The notes under the pieces are model-generated. The model was given only the letters and a program-made list of their open reading frames with translations. It was not told the origin of the DNA and did no database searches. Positions 53,130-61,046 of a stretch of DNA of 64,000 nt are shown in pieces. Position numbers and translations under genes: made by a program. Position 1 is the stretch's first letter. Each line of letters starts with the position of its first letter. Origin of the DNA: Bradyrhizobium sp. 4 (GTDB taxonomy: Bacteria; Pseudomonadota; Alphaproteobacteria; Rhizobiales; Xanthobacteraceae); assembly GCF_023100905.1 (NCBI RefSeq), contig NZ_CP064686.1:6448001-6512000 (forward strand). The letters run 5' to 3'.

Positions 53130-53847
53130 TTGTTCCAGCGGCAATGTCGTCTGAACTGTTGACTCTGCTGCCAGAATGGCCCTTGGGGCTAATGCGCCTG
53201 ACGCGATGAAGGAGCCAGATCTTATCGCCAGGTTGACACAGATTCCCATGGCGCTCGCGTGCATTGGGCGCATAGGAATGGCCGCCAGCGAACGAACCCG
53301 ATCCTGGAACGCGGTGCGTCGCTTTTATGGAACGCCAGTTGAAAGCGGTCGGTAGATGGATCATCGAAGTTCTTCCATGACGCGCCGTCCTAGTGGCGTC
53401 GTGCCGAGTCGTTTCCGTGAGGCGCCTTTGGCGCCAAGCAAGTCCATATTGCCAAATCAATTCCGATGTCCGCCGGCCCGCCTCGATGTAGCTACGAAGC
53501 GTCGAACTACCTATCAATTCGTTTTTCATTCTTCGACATGCTTCCCATGACGGCCAATAGCCTGCGGGCGTGACCGGGCCGCTGACGTGGCCACTCGCAG
53601 GGCCGCAATGCGAGCGGAGTGGTCTCGGCTAGTACCAGCAACTTTTCTTCTATTCGCGTTGATATCCAATCCTACGACGCGCAATTAAACGTGTTCCTAT
53701 GCAACATCAACCGGAGCATGATGGTCAAATCGGCGGCACTCGACAGGGAAAGTTCGACGACTGCGTTGATTCTCTTGACGTCCCCGCCCAAGAAGCGACC
53801 AGGCGAATACACAAGAGCCTCGCTCGCTTCAATCGTGAGAGTTGACG
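53130..53847. other. Stretch between hipBA and the excisionase-like gene
   Basis: About 700 nt without a recognisable gene. Open frames (53119-53529 minus, 53619-54080 plus) lack known motifs. The sequence may hold the promoter of the excisionase-like gene; none was identified. Confidence 0.45.
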
Positions 53848-54174
53848 ATGGGCCACTTGAAGGAGACGCTCCGCACCATGAAGCGACCTCGGAAGAATCG
53901 CGGCATGCCGCCGCCCGCGACGTTCGATATCGATTCGCTGCCGGGCAGCTCAAACTTAACGGCATTAGAAACGGCCGCCGTGATCCGGCGCACGCCTGGA
54001 GCCCTGGAGCTATGGCGGCGCAATCCGAACCACCCGCTGAAATGGCGCTACATCGATGGCCGCCCGCTTTACCGAGTTGATGCGGTGCGCGACTATCTGG
54101 CCGGACGCGATGAGACAACTAAGTCGTCGCAGCCGCATAATGCTCGCGAAGACGGCCAAGCAATTCGGCCTTGA
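53848..54174 (+). CDS. Excisionase-like helix-turn-helix protein
   Basis: A protein of 108 residues. The central part LTALETAAVIRRTPGALELW and LKWRYIDGRPLYRVDAVRDYLAG is a MerR-like (helix-turn-helix 17) fold of the kind seen in Xis/AlpA proteins and short regulators next to integrases. The N-terminus is basic (MKRPRKNRG). It is convergent with the integrase gene and overlaps its end by 56 nt, so the two transcripts would be antisense to each other. A role in excision direction is inference from position and fold. Confidence 0.6.
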   Translation: MGHLKETLRTMKRPRKNRGMPPPATFDIDSLPGSSNLTALETAAVIRRTPGALELWRRNPNHPLKWRYIDGRPLYRVDAVRDYLAGRDETTKSSQPHNAREDGQAIRP

Positions 54175-55477
54175 TGGGATCGAGCGGATTCGTCCGCTGC
54201 AGGCGCACGACCTTGCCTCCCCGTTTAGCGCCGACCAACTCCGCGATGTAGTCATGAGCAGCTTCGAACGCCATCTTGCGGATGATCCACTGTTCGTCAT
54301 GATTGTAGACCTGATCGATCCCGCGCGGCTTTTGCCCGACACACAACCGCTGGATTTCGTTGTCATAGCCGCAGCGTGACATGATGGTTCGCAAGCTGCG
54401 CCTTAAGTCATGCATTGTGAACTTGGCGACACCCGCTTCCTTGACCAGGCGGTCGACCAAGTTTGTGAAGCCCGACATCTGGCCGCCGGTCTTCGGTGAC
54501 GGGAAGACATAGTCCGACGTCGCACGCTGGAAATGTTTTGCGGCCGTAAGCACCTCGTCAACGAGGTGGGTACGCGGCACGTCGTGGTAAACGCCCATCT
54601 TGGTCCATGCTGCCTCGAAAGTGATGCGGTCATCCATGACGTGATTTTGCCACTCGATCATGGCTGGCTCGCTGCGGCGCGGGCCGCCAAGCAGGCACAT
54701 TCGTGTCAATAGCCCAAAAGTCCCAAGCTTGCCGGATGCGTGCCAGACTTTGATGATCTCCTCGTCGGGCAGCGCCCGGCCCTTCGTTCGGCGCCCGACC
54801 CGCTGCGCGCGCGTCTCCTTGGGCACGCGATAGCCGGCGAGCACGTTGTGCTCGACGTAGCCTTCGCCGACGCACCATTCGAGGAACGTGTGCGTGTGCT
54901 TGCGCAAGTCCTTTGCTGCGCCGCGCTTGCCGGTCTTGCCGATCCTGTCCACCGCCGCCATGATTTGCCGTCGCGTGAGCTCGGCGATGGCGAGGTCGAA
55001 ATGATCTTTCAGACCGCGTCGGAGTGCCGACATAGACGGTTTCCAGTTGACGACCTGGCGCCCGGTCAGGGACATTTCGTAGGGGCCATCTTCAACGATC
55101 AAGGTCGCCAGTGTCGTGCACTGCCGCTCGGCCAGCGCTTGCCGCTTCGCCTCGCGCTTGCCCTCATTGGGATCGATCCCAATGACCACCTCCCCAGCGA
55201 CGACGGTGGCGGCCCTGCGCGCGGCCTTCTCATTGAATTTGGGCCATGCACCCAGCGTCTTGCGTTGGGTGCCTTTCGTCCCAGGCTTTGTGAACATGAA
55301 GACCCAGGTCCTGCCACCCGTCGCGCGCATCCTGATCGCGAGCCCCGGCTGCTCTGTGTCGTGCAGATAGTGCTGCGATTTGCCCGGCGGCAGCGTCGCC
55401 GCACGGATGGCCGCGTCAGTGAGTCTCAGGTAGTTCGTCGTTCCTTCAGCTCTGAGAGATTCTTTACTCTTTTCCAT
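54119..55477 (-). CDS. Site-specific tyrosine recombinase (P4-type integrase)
   Basis: A protein of 452 residues. The N-terminal DUF4102-like arm-binding domain (LTDAAIRAATLPPGKSQHYL, AIRMRATGGRTWVFMF) is followed by a core-binding domain and a catalytic domain with GGPRRSEPAMIEW (first Arg), HDLRRSLRTIMSR (HxxR) and the tyrosine in QVYNHDEQ. The ATG at 55477 (MEKSKESLRAEG) gives the normal family start; upstream in-frame ATGs reach 55663. It lies 260 nt from a tRNA-Val 3' half, the typical integrase-next-to-attachment-site layout, and should have integrated the island. Confidence 0.9.
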   Translation of the reverse strand: MEKSKESLRAEGTTNYLRLTDAAIRAATLPPGKSQHYLHDTEQPGLAIRMRATGGRTWVFMFTKPGTKGTQRKTLGAWPKFNEKAARRAATVVAGEVVIGIDPNEGKREAKRQALAERQCTTLATLIVEDGPYEMSLTGRQVVNWKPSMSALRRGLKDHFDLAIAELTRRQIMAAVDRIGKTGKRGAAKDLRKHTHTFLEWCVGEGYVEHNVLAGYRVPKETRAQRVGRRTKGRALPDEEIIKVWHASGKLGTFGLLTRMCLLGGPRRSEPAMIEWQNHVMDDRITFEAAWTKMGVYHDVPRTHLVDEVLTAAKHFQRATSDYVFPSPKTGGQMSGFTNLVDRLVKEAGVAKFTMHDLRRSLRTIMSRCGYDNEIQRLCVGQKPRGIDQVYNHDEQWIIRKMAFEAAHDYIAELVGAKRGGKVVRLQRTNPLDPIKAELLGRLREHYAAATT

Positions 55478-55735
55478 CGTTTGTGCTCTCGCTCCTTGCG
55501 CCCTGAGACGGGTCGCGGCGATCCTAGAAGAAATGGACCACAAGCCATTGCCTTCGCGTTCCCAGTTAATGTGCCCTAAGGGAAATCCTCCGAAGGGCAC
55601 AGCAGGGACATACACCATGTGGTAAGGCCAACCGAGGCCACGGATGGTCCAATATGGCCACAAGTCCTTACCTTACAAGGACTTTTGCAATAAAACTATG
55701 GCTGGATTAGGTTGGCTACAGTCCACCAGTTGTGG

Positions 55736-55780
55736 TTCACACGGGAGAGGTCCAAGGTTCGATCCCTTGTGCGCCCACCA
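55736..55780 (+). repeat. tRNA-Val(CAC) 3' half, 45 nt, attachment-site remnant
   Basis: The sequence TTCACACGGGAGAGG then TCCAAGGTTCGATCCC and TTGTGCGCCCACCA can be folded as the 3' half of a tRNA: anticodon loop TTCACAC with anticodon CAC (55738-55740), 3' anticodon stem GGGAG, T-arm CAAGG/TTCGATC/CCTTG, acceptor strand TGCGCCC, discriminator A and an encoded CCA. The 5' half that should pair (GGGCGCA and CTCCC) is absent upstream. Such a 45-nt tRNA piece beside an integrase is a classical attL/attR. I recall a 45-bp tRNA-Val duplication at the ends of the Bradyrhizobium japonicum symbiosis island; that is memory, not checked. Confidence 0.85.
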
Positions 55781-56052
55781 TCCACCTTCCTGAACCCTGC
55801 TGATTGCGGCCCCATCGTCGACGCCTGCAGGCGTGTCGGGACCGTCTCAATCGAAAATGTCGAAAACAACCCCATGCACAGTAGCCGACCCCAGTCGGAC
55901 CAACGGGTTACAACCATACTATTTTTCCGAAATCGGATTTGACTCGTCGGGCAAAACACCGGCATGATGGCATCGTCGCGGTGGCCTGAGCGGGAAGTAT
56001 TGGGTCATCGCCCTTGCGCATCAGCTTTTTGTTTTGCGCATGATCTCCCCTC

Positions 56053-56130
56053 GTCATTGCGAGCGTAGCGAAGCAATCCAGAGTCTTTCCGCGGAGACAG
56101 ACTGGATTGCTTCGCTGCGCTCGCAATGAC
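56053..56130. repeat. Palindromic intergenic repeat
   Basis: GTCATTGCGAGCGTAGCGAAG CAATCCAG and CTGGATTGC TTCGCTGCGCTCGCAATGAC are near-perfect inverted arms separated by about 20 nt. This hairpin type is widely repeated in Bradyrhizobium-like chromosomes. Confidence 0.85.
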
Positions 56131-56179
56131 GGAGCAAGGGGTGAGACCGCGCCGGCTGACGCGCACGCCACCTCGAGCT

Positions 56180-56857
56180 TCAAGCCGCCCGCGCCGGCCG
56201 CCAGGCCGCGTAGAGACCGACGAGGGTCCCGATGGCGACCAGCGCTGCGGCCAGCAGCAGCTGCAATTCCCCGTCGTCGGTGGCGCCTACGGACGACACG
56301 AGCCTGCTCACGACGACGAACAGAACGCCCACGGAGGCTGCTGCACCCACGCCGAGATAAGCGAGTTCGCGCGTCAGGTTGCGGCCGAGGAGGCCGAGTG
56401 CCGTGAAATACATCGCGCAGGCGTTGGGATGAACGAACAGGGCAATGCGCGCGTAAGGACCGTAGGCGTCGAGGAGGGTCTCACACCGGTTCAGTGCCGC
56501 CTTTGAGGCGACCCGCTGCAACAGCGGTCTGAAAAAACGAGCCTGCCCGTAACTCAGGACGGCGCCGACGATGATAGCCAGCCACGCCACGATAAAAACG
56601 GAGACGTCCGCGGGCTTCGGATTGAGCGCCACGGACATCAGGATAAGAGCGGTTCCGGGGAAATAGCCAAAATACGGGAAGACCGCCTCCAGCAGCACGC
56701 AGACGAATATGAAGACCGGAAACCACGCCGAACCGGTTGCATCCCGGACGATGGCGTTCAGGTCGAAGAGATCAGTCTTGTACAGGACGAGGTACATGCA
56801 CATGGCCAACCCGGCCAGCGCGTAAAACGGCAACGCCCCCGACAGAAACCGCCTCAT
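56180..56857 (-). CDS. VTT-domain (DedA/TVP38-like) inner-membrane protein
   Basis: A protein of 225 residues with six or so hydrophobic segments. AVFPYFGYFPGTALILMSVA corresponds to the re-entrant loop of the VTT (SNARE-associated/DedA) fold, and ERIALF-like and LAYLGVGAAASVGVLFVVVS segments follow. Such proteins move lipids or maintain membrane potential. No specific function can be given. It is the first complete chromosomal gene to the right of the tRNA remnant. Confidence 0.6.
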   Translation of the reverse strand: MRRFLSGALPFYALAGLAMCMYLVLYKTDLFDLNAIVRDATGSAWFPVFIFVCVLLEAVFPYFGYFPGTALILMSVALNPKPADVSVFIVAWLAIIVGAVLSYGQARFFRPLLQRVASKAALNRCETLLDAYGPYARIALFVHPNACAMYFTALGLLGRNLTRELAYLGVGAAASVGVLFVVVSRLVSSVGATDDGELQLLLAAALVAIGTLVGLYAAWRPARAA

Positions 56858-56911
56858 CCAGCTATCGGGCGTTGTTGCGCGGACACAGCGGAAACCATCG
56901 ATAAACGTCCC

Positions 56912-57394
56912 CTACCCAATCGACAAAATCTCGATCTCCTGCGCACCCGACCCCACGACATCCCCGACCGCCTTCCCCACCAACGACTTTGCCACCGGCG
57001 CCACGAACGAGATCGTGCCGGCCTTGGGGTCGGCTTCGTCCTCGCCGACGATGCGATAGGTTTGCACGCGGCCATCTGCGCGGCTGAAGGTCACCGTGCT
57101 GCCGAAGGCGACGGTGTCGGTCGAGGCTGGGGCGGGAACGACCTGCGCCGTGCGCAGCCGTTCGGTGAGATAGCGGGCATCACGCAAGGGCACCGCCGAT
57201 TGCCGGCGCTTTTCGTTGACGTCCTCGATCGCTTGGGCGGCTTCATAGGCCTTGCGTGCGTCCTGAAGCTCCCTTTGCAACGCCTGCAAGCCCGCTTCCG
57301 TCACGAGGTTCGGATGCGGCGAGATCGGCCGATCCGGCAACAGCGTCTCGGCGGCGGTTTCCGCGCTCTCTTCTTTGGTAAAGGCAACGCTCAA
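56912..57394 (-). CDS. GreA/GreB-family transcription elongation factor
   Basis: A protein of 160 residues. LVTEAGLQALQRELQDARKA begins the coiled-coil domain, and DTVAFGSTVTFSRADGRVQT with AGTISFVAPVAKSLVGKAVG is the FKBP-like C-terminal domain of Gre factors. The start is probably TTG at 57394 (SVAFTKEESAETAAET), with ACAGG upstream. No ATG lies at a suitable distance. These factors rescue backtracked RNA polymerase. It shares its 5' region with the end of the upstream unknown gene. Confidence 0.8.
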   Translation of the reverse strand: MSVAFTKEESAETAAETLLPDRPISPHPNLVTEAGLQALQRELQDARKAYEAAQAIEDVNEKRRQSAVPLRDARYLTERLRTAQVVPAPASTDTVAFGSTVTFSRADGRVQTYRIVGEDEADPKAGTISFVAPVAKSLVGKAVGDVVGSGAQEIEILSIG

Positions 57395-57434
57395 GTCGAA
57401 AATCCTGTCGAACTGTTCGGGCTCACGGCCACGA

Positions 57435-57947
57435 TCATATCTCAAGTTCGACGAAACGGCGCAGCTTGAAGACGATGTCCGGCATGGCCTGGCGGAACCG
57501 CGTGGCATCCCGGAACGTGGTCGAGAACGGCGCGAAGGTGATCATCGCATTCCAGTGCCTGTAACCATAGACCGTCACGGAGGCGCCGGTCGCCGGAAAA
57601 TTCTCGAGCTTGCGCAGCTCACCCAGGACGAGATCGGCGATCGCTTCAGCAGGCAGCAACTGCTTGCCATCAGGCGTCGTGGCGATCTTCGCCGGCGGCT
57701 CGACCGGCTTCGCGGCAGCCGGCGTCACATCGGGCGCGTCCCCGGAATCATTCTCCGAGTTGTTCTCGAGCTTGGCCGGCGGTGTATCGGGGGTGGGCTC
57801 GACCAGCTCAAACCCGTTCGTCGGTGCTGTCGGCGGCGGAACCTCGATGAGCGGCGGCGGCGCGACACTTTCTGCGGCGCGCTTGTTGCCTCCCAGGATG
57901 CTGCTGATCATGGCCACAAGGCCAGCATCCCTCACGTCGTCACTCAT
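57435..57947 (-). CDS. Hypothetical protein with Pro/Ala-rich linker
   Basis: A protein of 170 residues from the ATG at 57947, which follows GGGGGGAGTT. The N-terminal 25 residues are followed by a Pro/Glu/Asn-rich linker, then a globular segment (EAIADLVLGELRKLENFPAT, VTVYGYRHWNAMITFAPFST, MPDIVFKLRRFVELEI). No signal peptide and no recognised family. It is 40 nt upstream of the GreA-type gene, on the same strand. Confidence 0.65.
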   Translation of the reverse strand: MSDDVRDAGLVAMISSILGGNKRAAESVAPPPLIEVPPPTAPTNGFELVEPTPDTPPAKLENNSENDSGDAPDVTPAAAKPVEPPAKIATTPDGKQLLPAEAIADLVLGELRKLENFPATGASVTVYGYRHWNAMITFAPFSTTFRDATRFRQAMPDIVFKLRRFVELEI

Positions 57948-58098
57948 AACTCCCCCCAGGCTTCGGCCTACTCTAGCACCGCTCGCGCGGACCGCCACCG
58001 GGGATGTATGGCCGGATTTCGCCCCGGCCAAAGTCCTATTTTTACGCGATGGCACCGGCGACGCGACGCCCGATCACGCCGCGCCGCCGTGCGATCTG

Positions 58099-58437
58099 TC
58101 ACTGCTTATCGAACGGAACGTATTGCTGGTACTGCTTGGGCACCGAGCTGCGGTAGCGCGCGGGCACCGTGCCGCTGTCGACCGAGTGGTCGATCTCCTG
58201 CTGCCGCGTCATCTTCTTCTTCGCCGGCTTCTTCGACGCACTCTTCTTGGAGTCGGTCGGCTGGCTGGAAGTGTCGTTGGTTGCGCCCGGCGCGGTCGTC
58301 GTCGCTGCCGGCGCGGCGGTTGTCGCCGCAGGCGCCGCGGTTCCGGCGGCGGCTGGTGCGCCCTGCGCCAACGCGAGCGGTGTCTGCATGAGAAGCGCCA
58401 GCGCTGCTGTCGCAGCCAGCAAGTATGATTTCTGCAT
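58099..58437 (-). CDS. Small secreted protein, Ala/Thr-rich and Lys-rich
   Basis: A protein of 112 residues. The signal peptide (MQKSYLLAATAALALLMQTP, cut near ALAQG) precedes an Ala/Thr/Pro-rich segment, a Lys-rich stretch (KKSASKKPAKKKMTRQQEID) and the C-terminus VPARYRSSVPKQYQQYVPFD. No family was recognised. Low-complexity, periplasmic or surface. Confidence 0.7.
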   Translation of the reverse strand: MQKSYLLAATAALALLMQTPLALAQGAPAAAGTAAPAATTAAPAATTTAPGATNDTSSQPTDSKKSASKKPAKKKMTRQQEIDHSVDSGTVPARYRSSVPKQYQQYVPFDKQ

Positions 58438-58691
58438 TAGAACCTCCAAAAGACCTGATCCGAATAAGGCAAGCGTAGTTCTCCGGGATCGACGCGTGCA
58501 AGTCTGCTCACGATAGGCCGGAACCCCGTCGTGAACTGTGGCCGAGATCACATTGCCGGCGGCAAGCTGCGTCATGATGTGCCTTGTCGCGAACGCAAGG
58601 CATTCCGGCGACACCAACACAGGCATGACTTTGCAGCAGACGAGCCAGGCTCGCTGACATTCCCACCCACTCGCTCACGAAGGAGACTGAC

Positions 58692-58925
58692 ATGCGTCGC
58701 ACCATCCTCACTCTCGCATCGCTCGCGGCCCTGCTGGCCGTAGCATCCCCGGCAGCCCAGGCACATCCTGCGAACGATCGATATTGCATCCAGGGCCGCT
58801 CGTGGGGTTACCCCGGCAATTGCCAGTTCGCCAGCTATCAGCAGTGCCTCGCCACCGCGTCCGGCACGTCGTCCTATTGTGGCATCAACCCGCGCTACGC
58901 GTTCTCGCAGCAGCGCGACTACTGA
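58692..58925 (+). CDS. DUF3551 family small secreted protein
   Basis: A protein of 77 residues with a signal peptide (MRRTILTLASLAALLAVASP, cut near AAQAHP). The mature part RYCIQGRSWGYPGNCQFASY and QQCLATASGTSSYCGINPRY has four cysteines in the CxxG...C...C...CG pattern of DUF3551, a family abundant in Bradyrhizobium. AAGGAG lies before the ATG. Function unknown. Confidence 0.9.
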   Translation: MRRTILTLASLAALLAVASPAAQAHPANDRYCIQGRSWGYPGNCQFASYQQCLATASGTSSYCGINPRYAFSQQRDY

Positions 58926-59249
58926 CGAATTGGCGGCGTGCGCGCATGACGCGCGCGCCGCCGCAATTTTTGCGTGAAGCCGATCCATTTCGCCGACGCC
59001 TCGGCGAATTGAAACTGTGCGAACCCGCCCGCGTCCGTCGATGACGAGAATGTTATCCGTCATCGCCACGAAGAAATTCACGATGCGCAGCCGTGGCTTG
59101 CGGGAAAGCCGCACCTACCGAAAATTTCGATGCCGGGCAATTGTGATCCATCTCGCTCGTGGCAGGCGCGATCGCGCCTAGGCTGCAAACCCCAGCGCGA
59201 GAAACTTGAGCCCGAACTGTTTCATTCGACTTTTCAGGAAGGTGTTTCA
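58926..59249. other. Intergenic stretch, no gene recognised
   Basis: 324 nt between the DUF3551 gene and the haem peroxidase contain no credible ORF. The minus-strand frame here overlaps DUF3551 and has no motif. Confidence 0.5.
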
Positions 59250-60785
59250 ATGAGCAGCCGCCACGCAATTGTTCCGCGCGGTCTGAACGCAACGCGTTCG
59301 CCGCTTTCGCAAGGCCGCTTCGGCCGCATGTTCCGCAAGCTCGCACCGGCCAAATTCGGCCCGAACGATTCCGGCACGATCGCAAACCTGTCGGCGCTCG
59401 CCGACAAGATGATCGCCGGCTTCGACGGGCCGAAGGACGGGCCGGACGCGGAAGAGAGCGGCATTCCTTCGCTCTACACTTATTTCGGCCAGTTCGTCGA
59501 CCACGACATCACCTTCGATCCGGTCAGCTCTCTGACCAAGCAGCAGGATCCCGACGGGCTCGTCGACTTCCGCACGCCGTCGCTCGACATGGACAATGTC
59601 TACGGCCGCGGTCCGAACGACCAGCCCTACATGTATGACGGCATCAAGTTCCGGCTCGGCGAGAAGGTCACGGGCGCGGGCGTGCCCGATGCGGTCGACC
59701 TGCCGCGCTTCAAGGGCCGCGCGCTGATCGGCGATCCCCGCAACGACGAGAACAGCATCGTCTCGCAATTCCAGGCCTTGATGCTGCGCTTTCACAACCG
59801 CATGGTCGACGACAATGACAGCCTGTCGTTCGAAGACGTGCAGCAGCGCGTTCGATTCCACTATCAGTACGTGGTGCTGAACGACTTCCTGCCGCGCATC
59901 GTCCACGCCAGCGTGCTGGACGAGCTGAAAACCGCAGGTCACTACGACCGCAGCAAGCTCGCTTACTACCATTGGAAGACCTATCCGTTCATGCCGGTCG
60001 AGTTCTCGGTCGCGGCCTACCGGCTCGGGCACTCCATGATCCGCCCCGGCTACCGGCTCAACGACGCGGCCAACATGTTGCTGCAGATCTTCCCCGATCC
60101 CAACAATCCCGACCACAACGCATTGACCGGCTTCCGTGCGATGGGACCGGGACGTGCCATGGACTGGGGCCGCTTCATCGATCTCGACACGCGCCCCTAT
60201 GGCGTCGAGGACGACGACACCAATCCCGACAACAAGAGGCGGCTGCAGTTCGCCTATCGCATCGATGCCTCGCTGGTAGACCCGCTGCGCAAGCTGCCGC
60301 CGGAAGTCGCCTCCAATCCGGCGTCGCTCGCGCTGCGCAATCTCGAGCGCAGCTGGCGGCTCGGGCTGCCGTCGGGCCAGGCCGTCGCCAGGGCGATGAA
60401 CCTGACGCCGCTGAGCGACGACGACATCATCATCGGCAAGGCGGTCGACGAGCCCGGGACGGGTGATCCGCAAGTCAAGATCGCGACCATCGCGAACGGC
60501 GTGTTTGCCGACAACTGCCCGCTGTGGGCCTACATCCTCGCCGAGGCGCGGCAAAACGCGACGGACATGGCAATCCCCGCCACCGGCGGGCCCGCCACGG
60601 TCAGGACACCGCAGCTCGGACCGGTCGGCGGTCGCATCGTCGCCGAGGTCTTCCTCGGCATGATGTTCGGAGATAATTCCTCCGTGCTGTCGCTCGACCC
60701 GCAATGGACGCCGGTGACCGGCTCCGGCTTCGCGCTGAAGGACCTCGTCGCCTACGCGCTCGGCCAAGGCGATCCGCTGCATTGA
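59250..60785 (+). CDS. Animal-type haem peroxidase
   Basis: A protein of 511 residues of the peroxidase-cyclooxygenase superfamily. TYFGQFVDHDITFDP holds the distal His (H85), DNVYGRGP the calcium-side region, GDPRNDENSI the catalytic Arg (R164), FHNRMVDD the next helix and AYRLGHSMIRPGY the proximal His (H261). There is no signal peptide, so export, if any, would use a type I route. Bacterial members are few and their substrates are mostly unknown. The ATG at 59250 follows AGGAAGGTG. A GC-rich hairpin follows the stop. Confidence 0.88.
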   Translation: MSSRHAIVPRGLNATRSPLSQGRFGRMFRKLAPAKFGPNDSGTIANLSALADKMIAGFDGPKDGPDAEESGIPSLYTYFGQFVDHDITFDPVSSLTKQQDPDGLVDFRTPSLDMDNVYGRGPNDQPYMYDGIKFRLGEKVTGAGVPDAVDLPRFKGRALIGDPRNDENSIVSQFQALMLRFHNRMVDDNDSLSFEDVQQRVRFHYQYVVLNDFLPRIVHASVLDELKTAGHYDRSKLAYYHWKTYPFMPVEFSVAAYRLGHSMIRPGYRLNDAANMLLQIFPDPNNPDHNALTGFRAMGPGRAMDWGRFIDLDTRPYGVEDDDTNPDNKRRLQFAYRIDASLVDPLRKLPPEVASNPASLALRNLERSWRLGLPSGQAVARAMNLTPLSDDDIIIGKAVDEPGTGDPQVKIATIANGVFADNCPLWAYILAEARQNATDMAIPATGGPATVRTPQLGPVGGRIVAEVFLGMMFGDNSSVLSLDPQWTPVTGSGFALKDLVAYALGQGDPLH

Positions 60786-60806
60786 GCGGATGAGGGACGA
60801 TGATGC

Positions 60807-60833
60807 AAGGCCGCTCGTCGTGCGAGCGGCCTT
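60807..60833 (+). terminator. Hairpin after the haem peroxidase gene
   Basis: A perfect 11-bp stem (AAGGCCGCTCG / CGAGCGGCCTT) with a 5-nt loop begins 22 nt after the stop codon. No T-run follows, so it may stabilise the 3' end or act as a weak terminator. Confidence 0.6.
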
Positions 60834-61046
60834 GTGGCCCACTCGCCTCGACGCGCGGGCGGATGGATCCTGGCAGGCGTGCTTCCCTAACGCAAATCTG
60901 TCCGCTTCCTGTTGACTCGCATCTCGAATGGAGAAATCCTTTAGCAACAATTGCCATTGCCAATCTCAGCAGTACGAACTTCGGCGCCCTCGGTTTTATC
61001 GGCGCCATCTGACCAGATTTATTCTGAACAGAAAACGGAGGGGCCG

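Noticed and set aside
55690..55780. A complete tRNA-Val gene
   Set aside because: The 5' half is missing: no GGGCGCA acceptor strand, D-arm or CTCCC anticodon stem upstream of the loop.
35500..55800. nod boxes, tts boxes and CRISPR arrays in the accessory region
   Set aside because: I looked for nod-box and tts-box cores and for regularly spaced repeats and saw none; only the NifA/sigma-54 elements were convincing.
58572..59114. 180-residue minus-strand frame opposite DUF3551
   Set aside because: No motif, and the plus-strand DUF3551 gene has signal peptide, cysteine pattern and ribosome-binding site.
59247..60950. 567-residue open frame on the minus strand
   Set aside because: It is the antisense of the haem peroxidase, has Arg/His/Asp-rich composition typical of GC-rich shadow frames and shows no domain.
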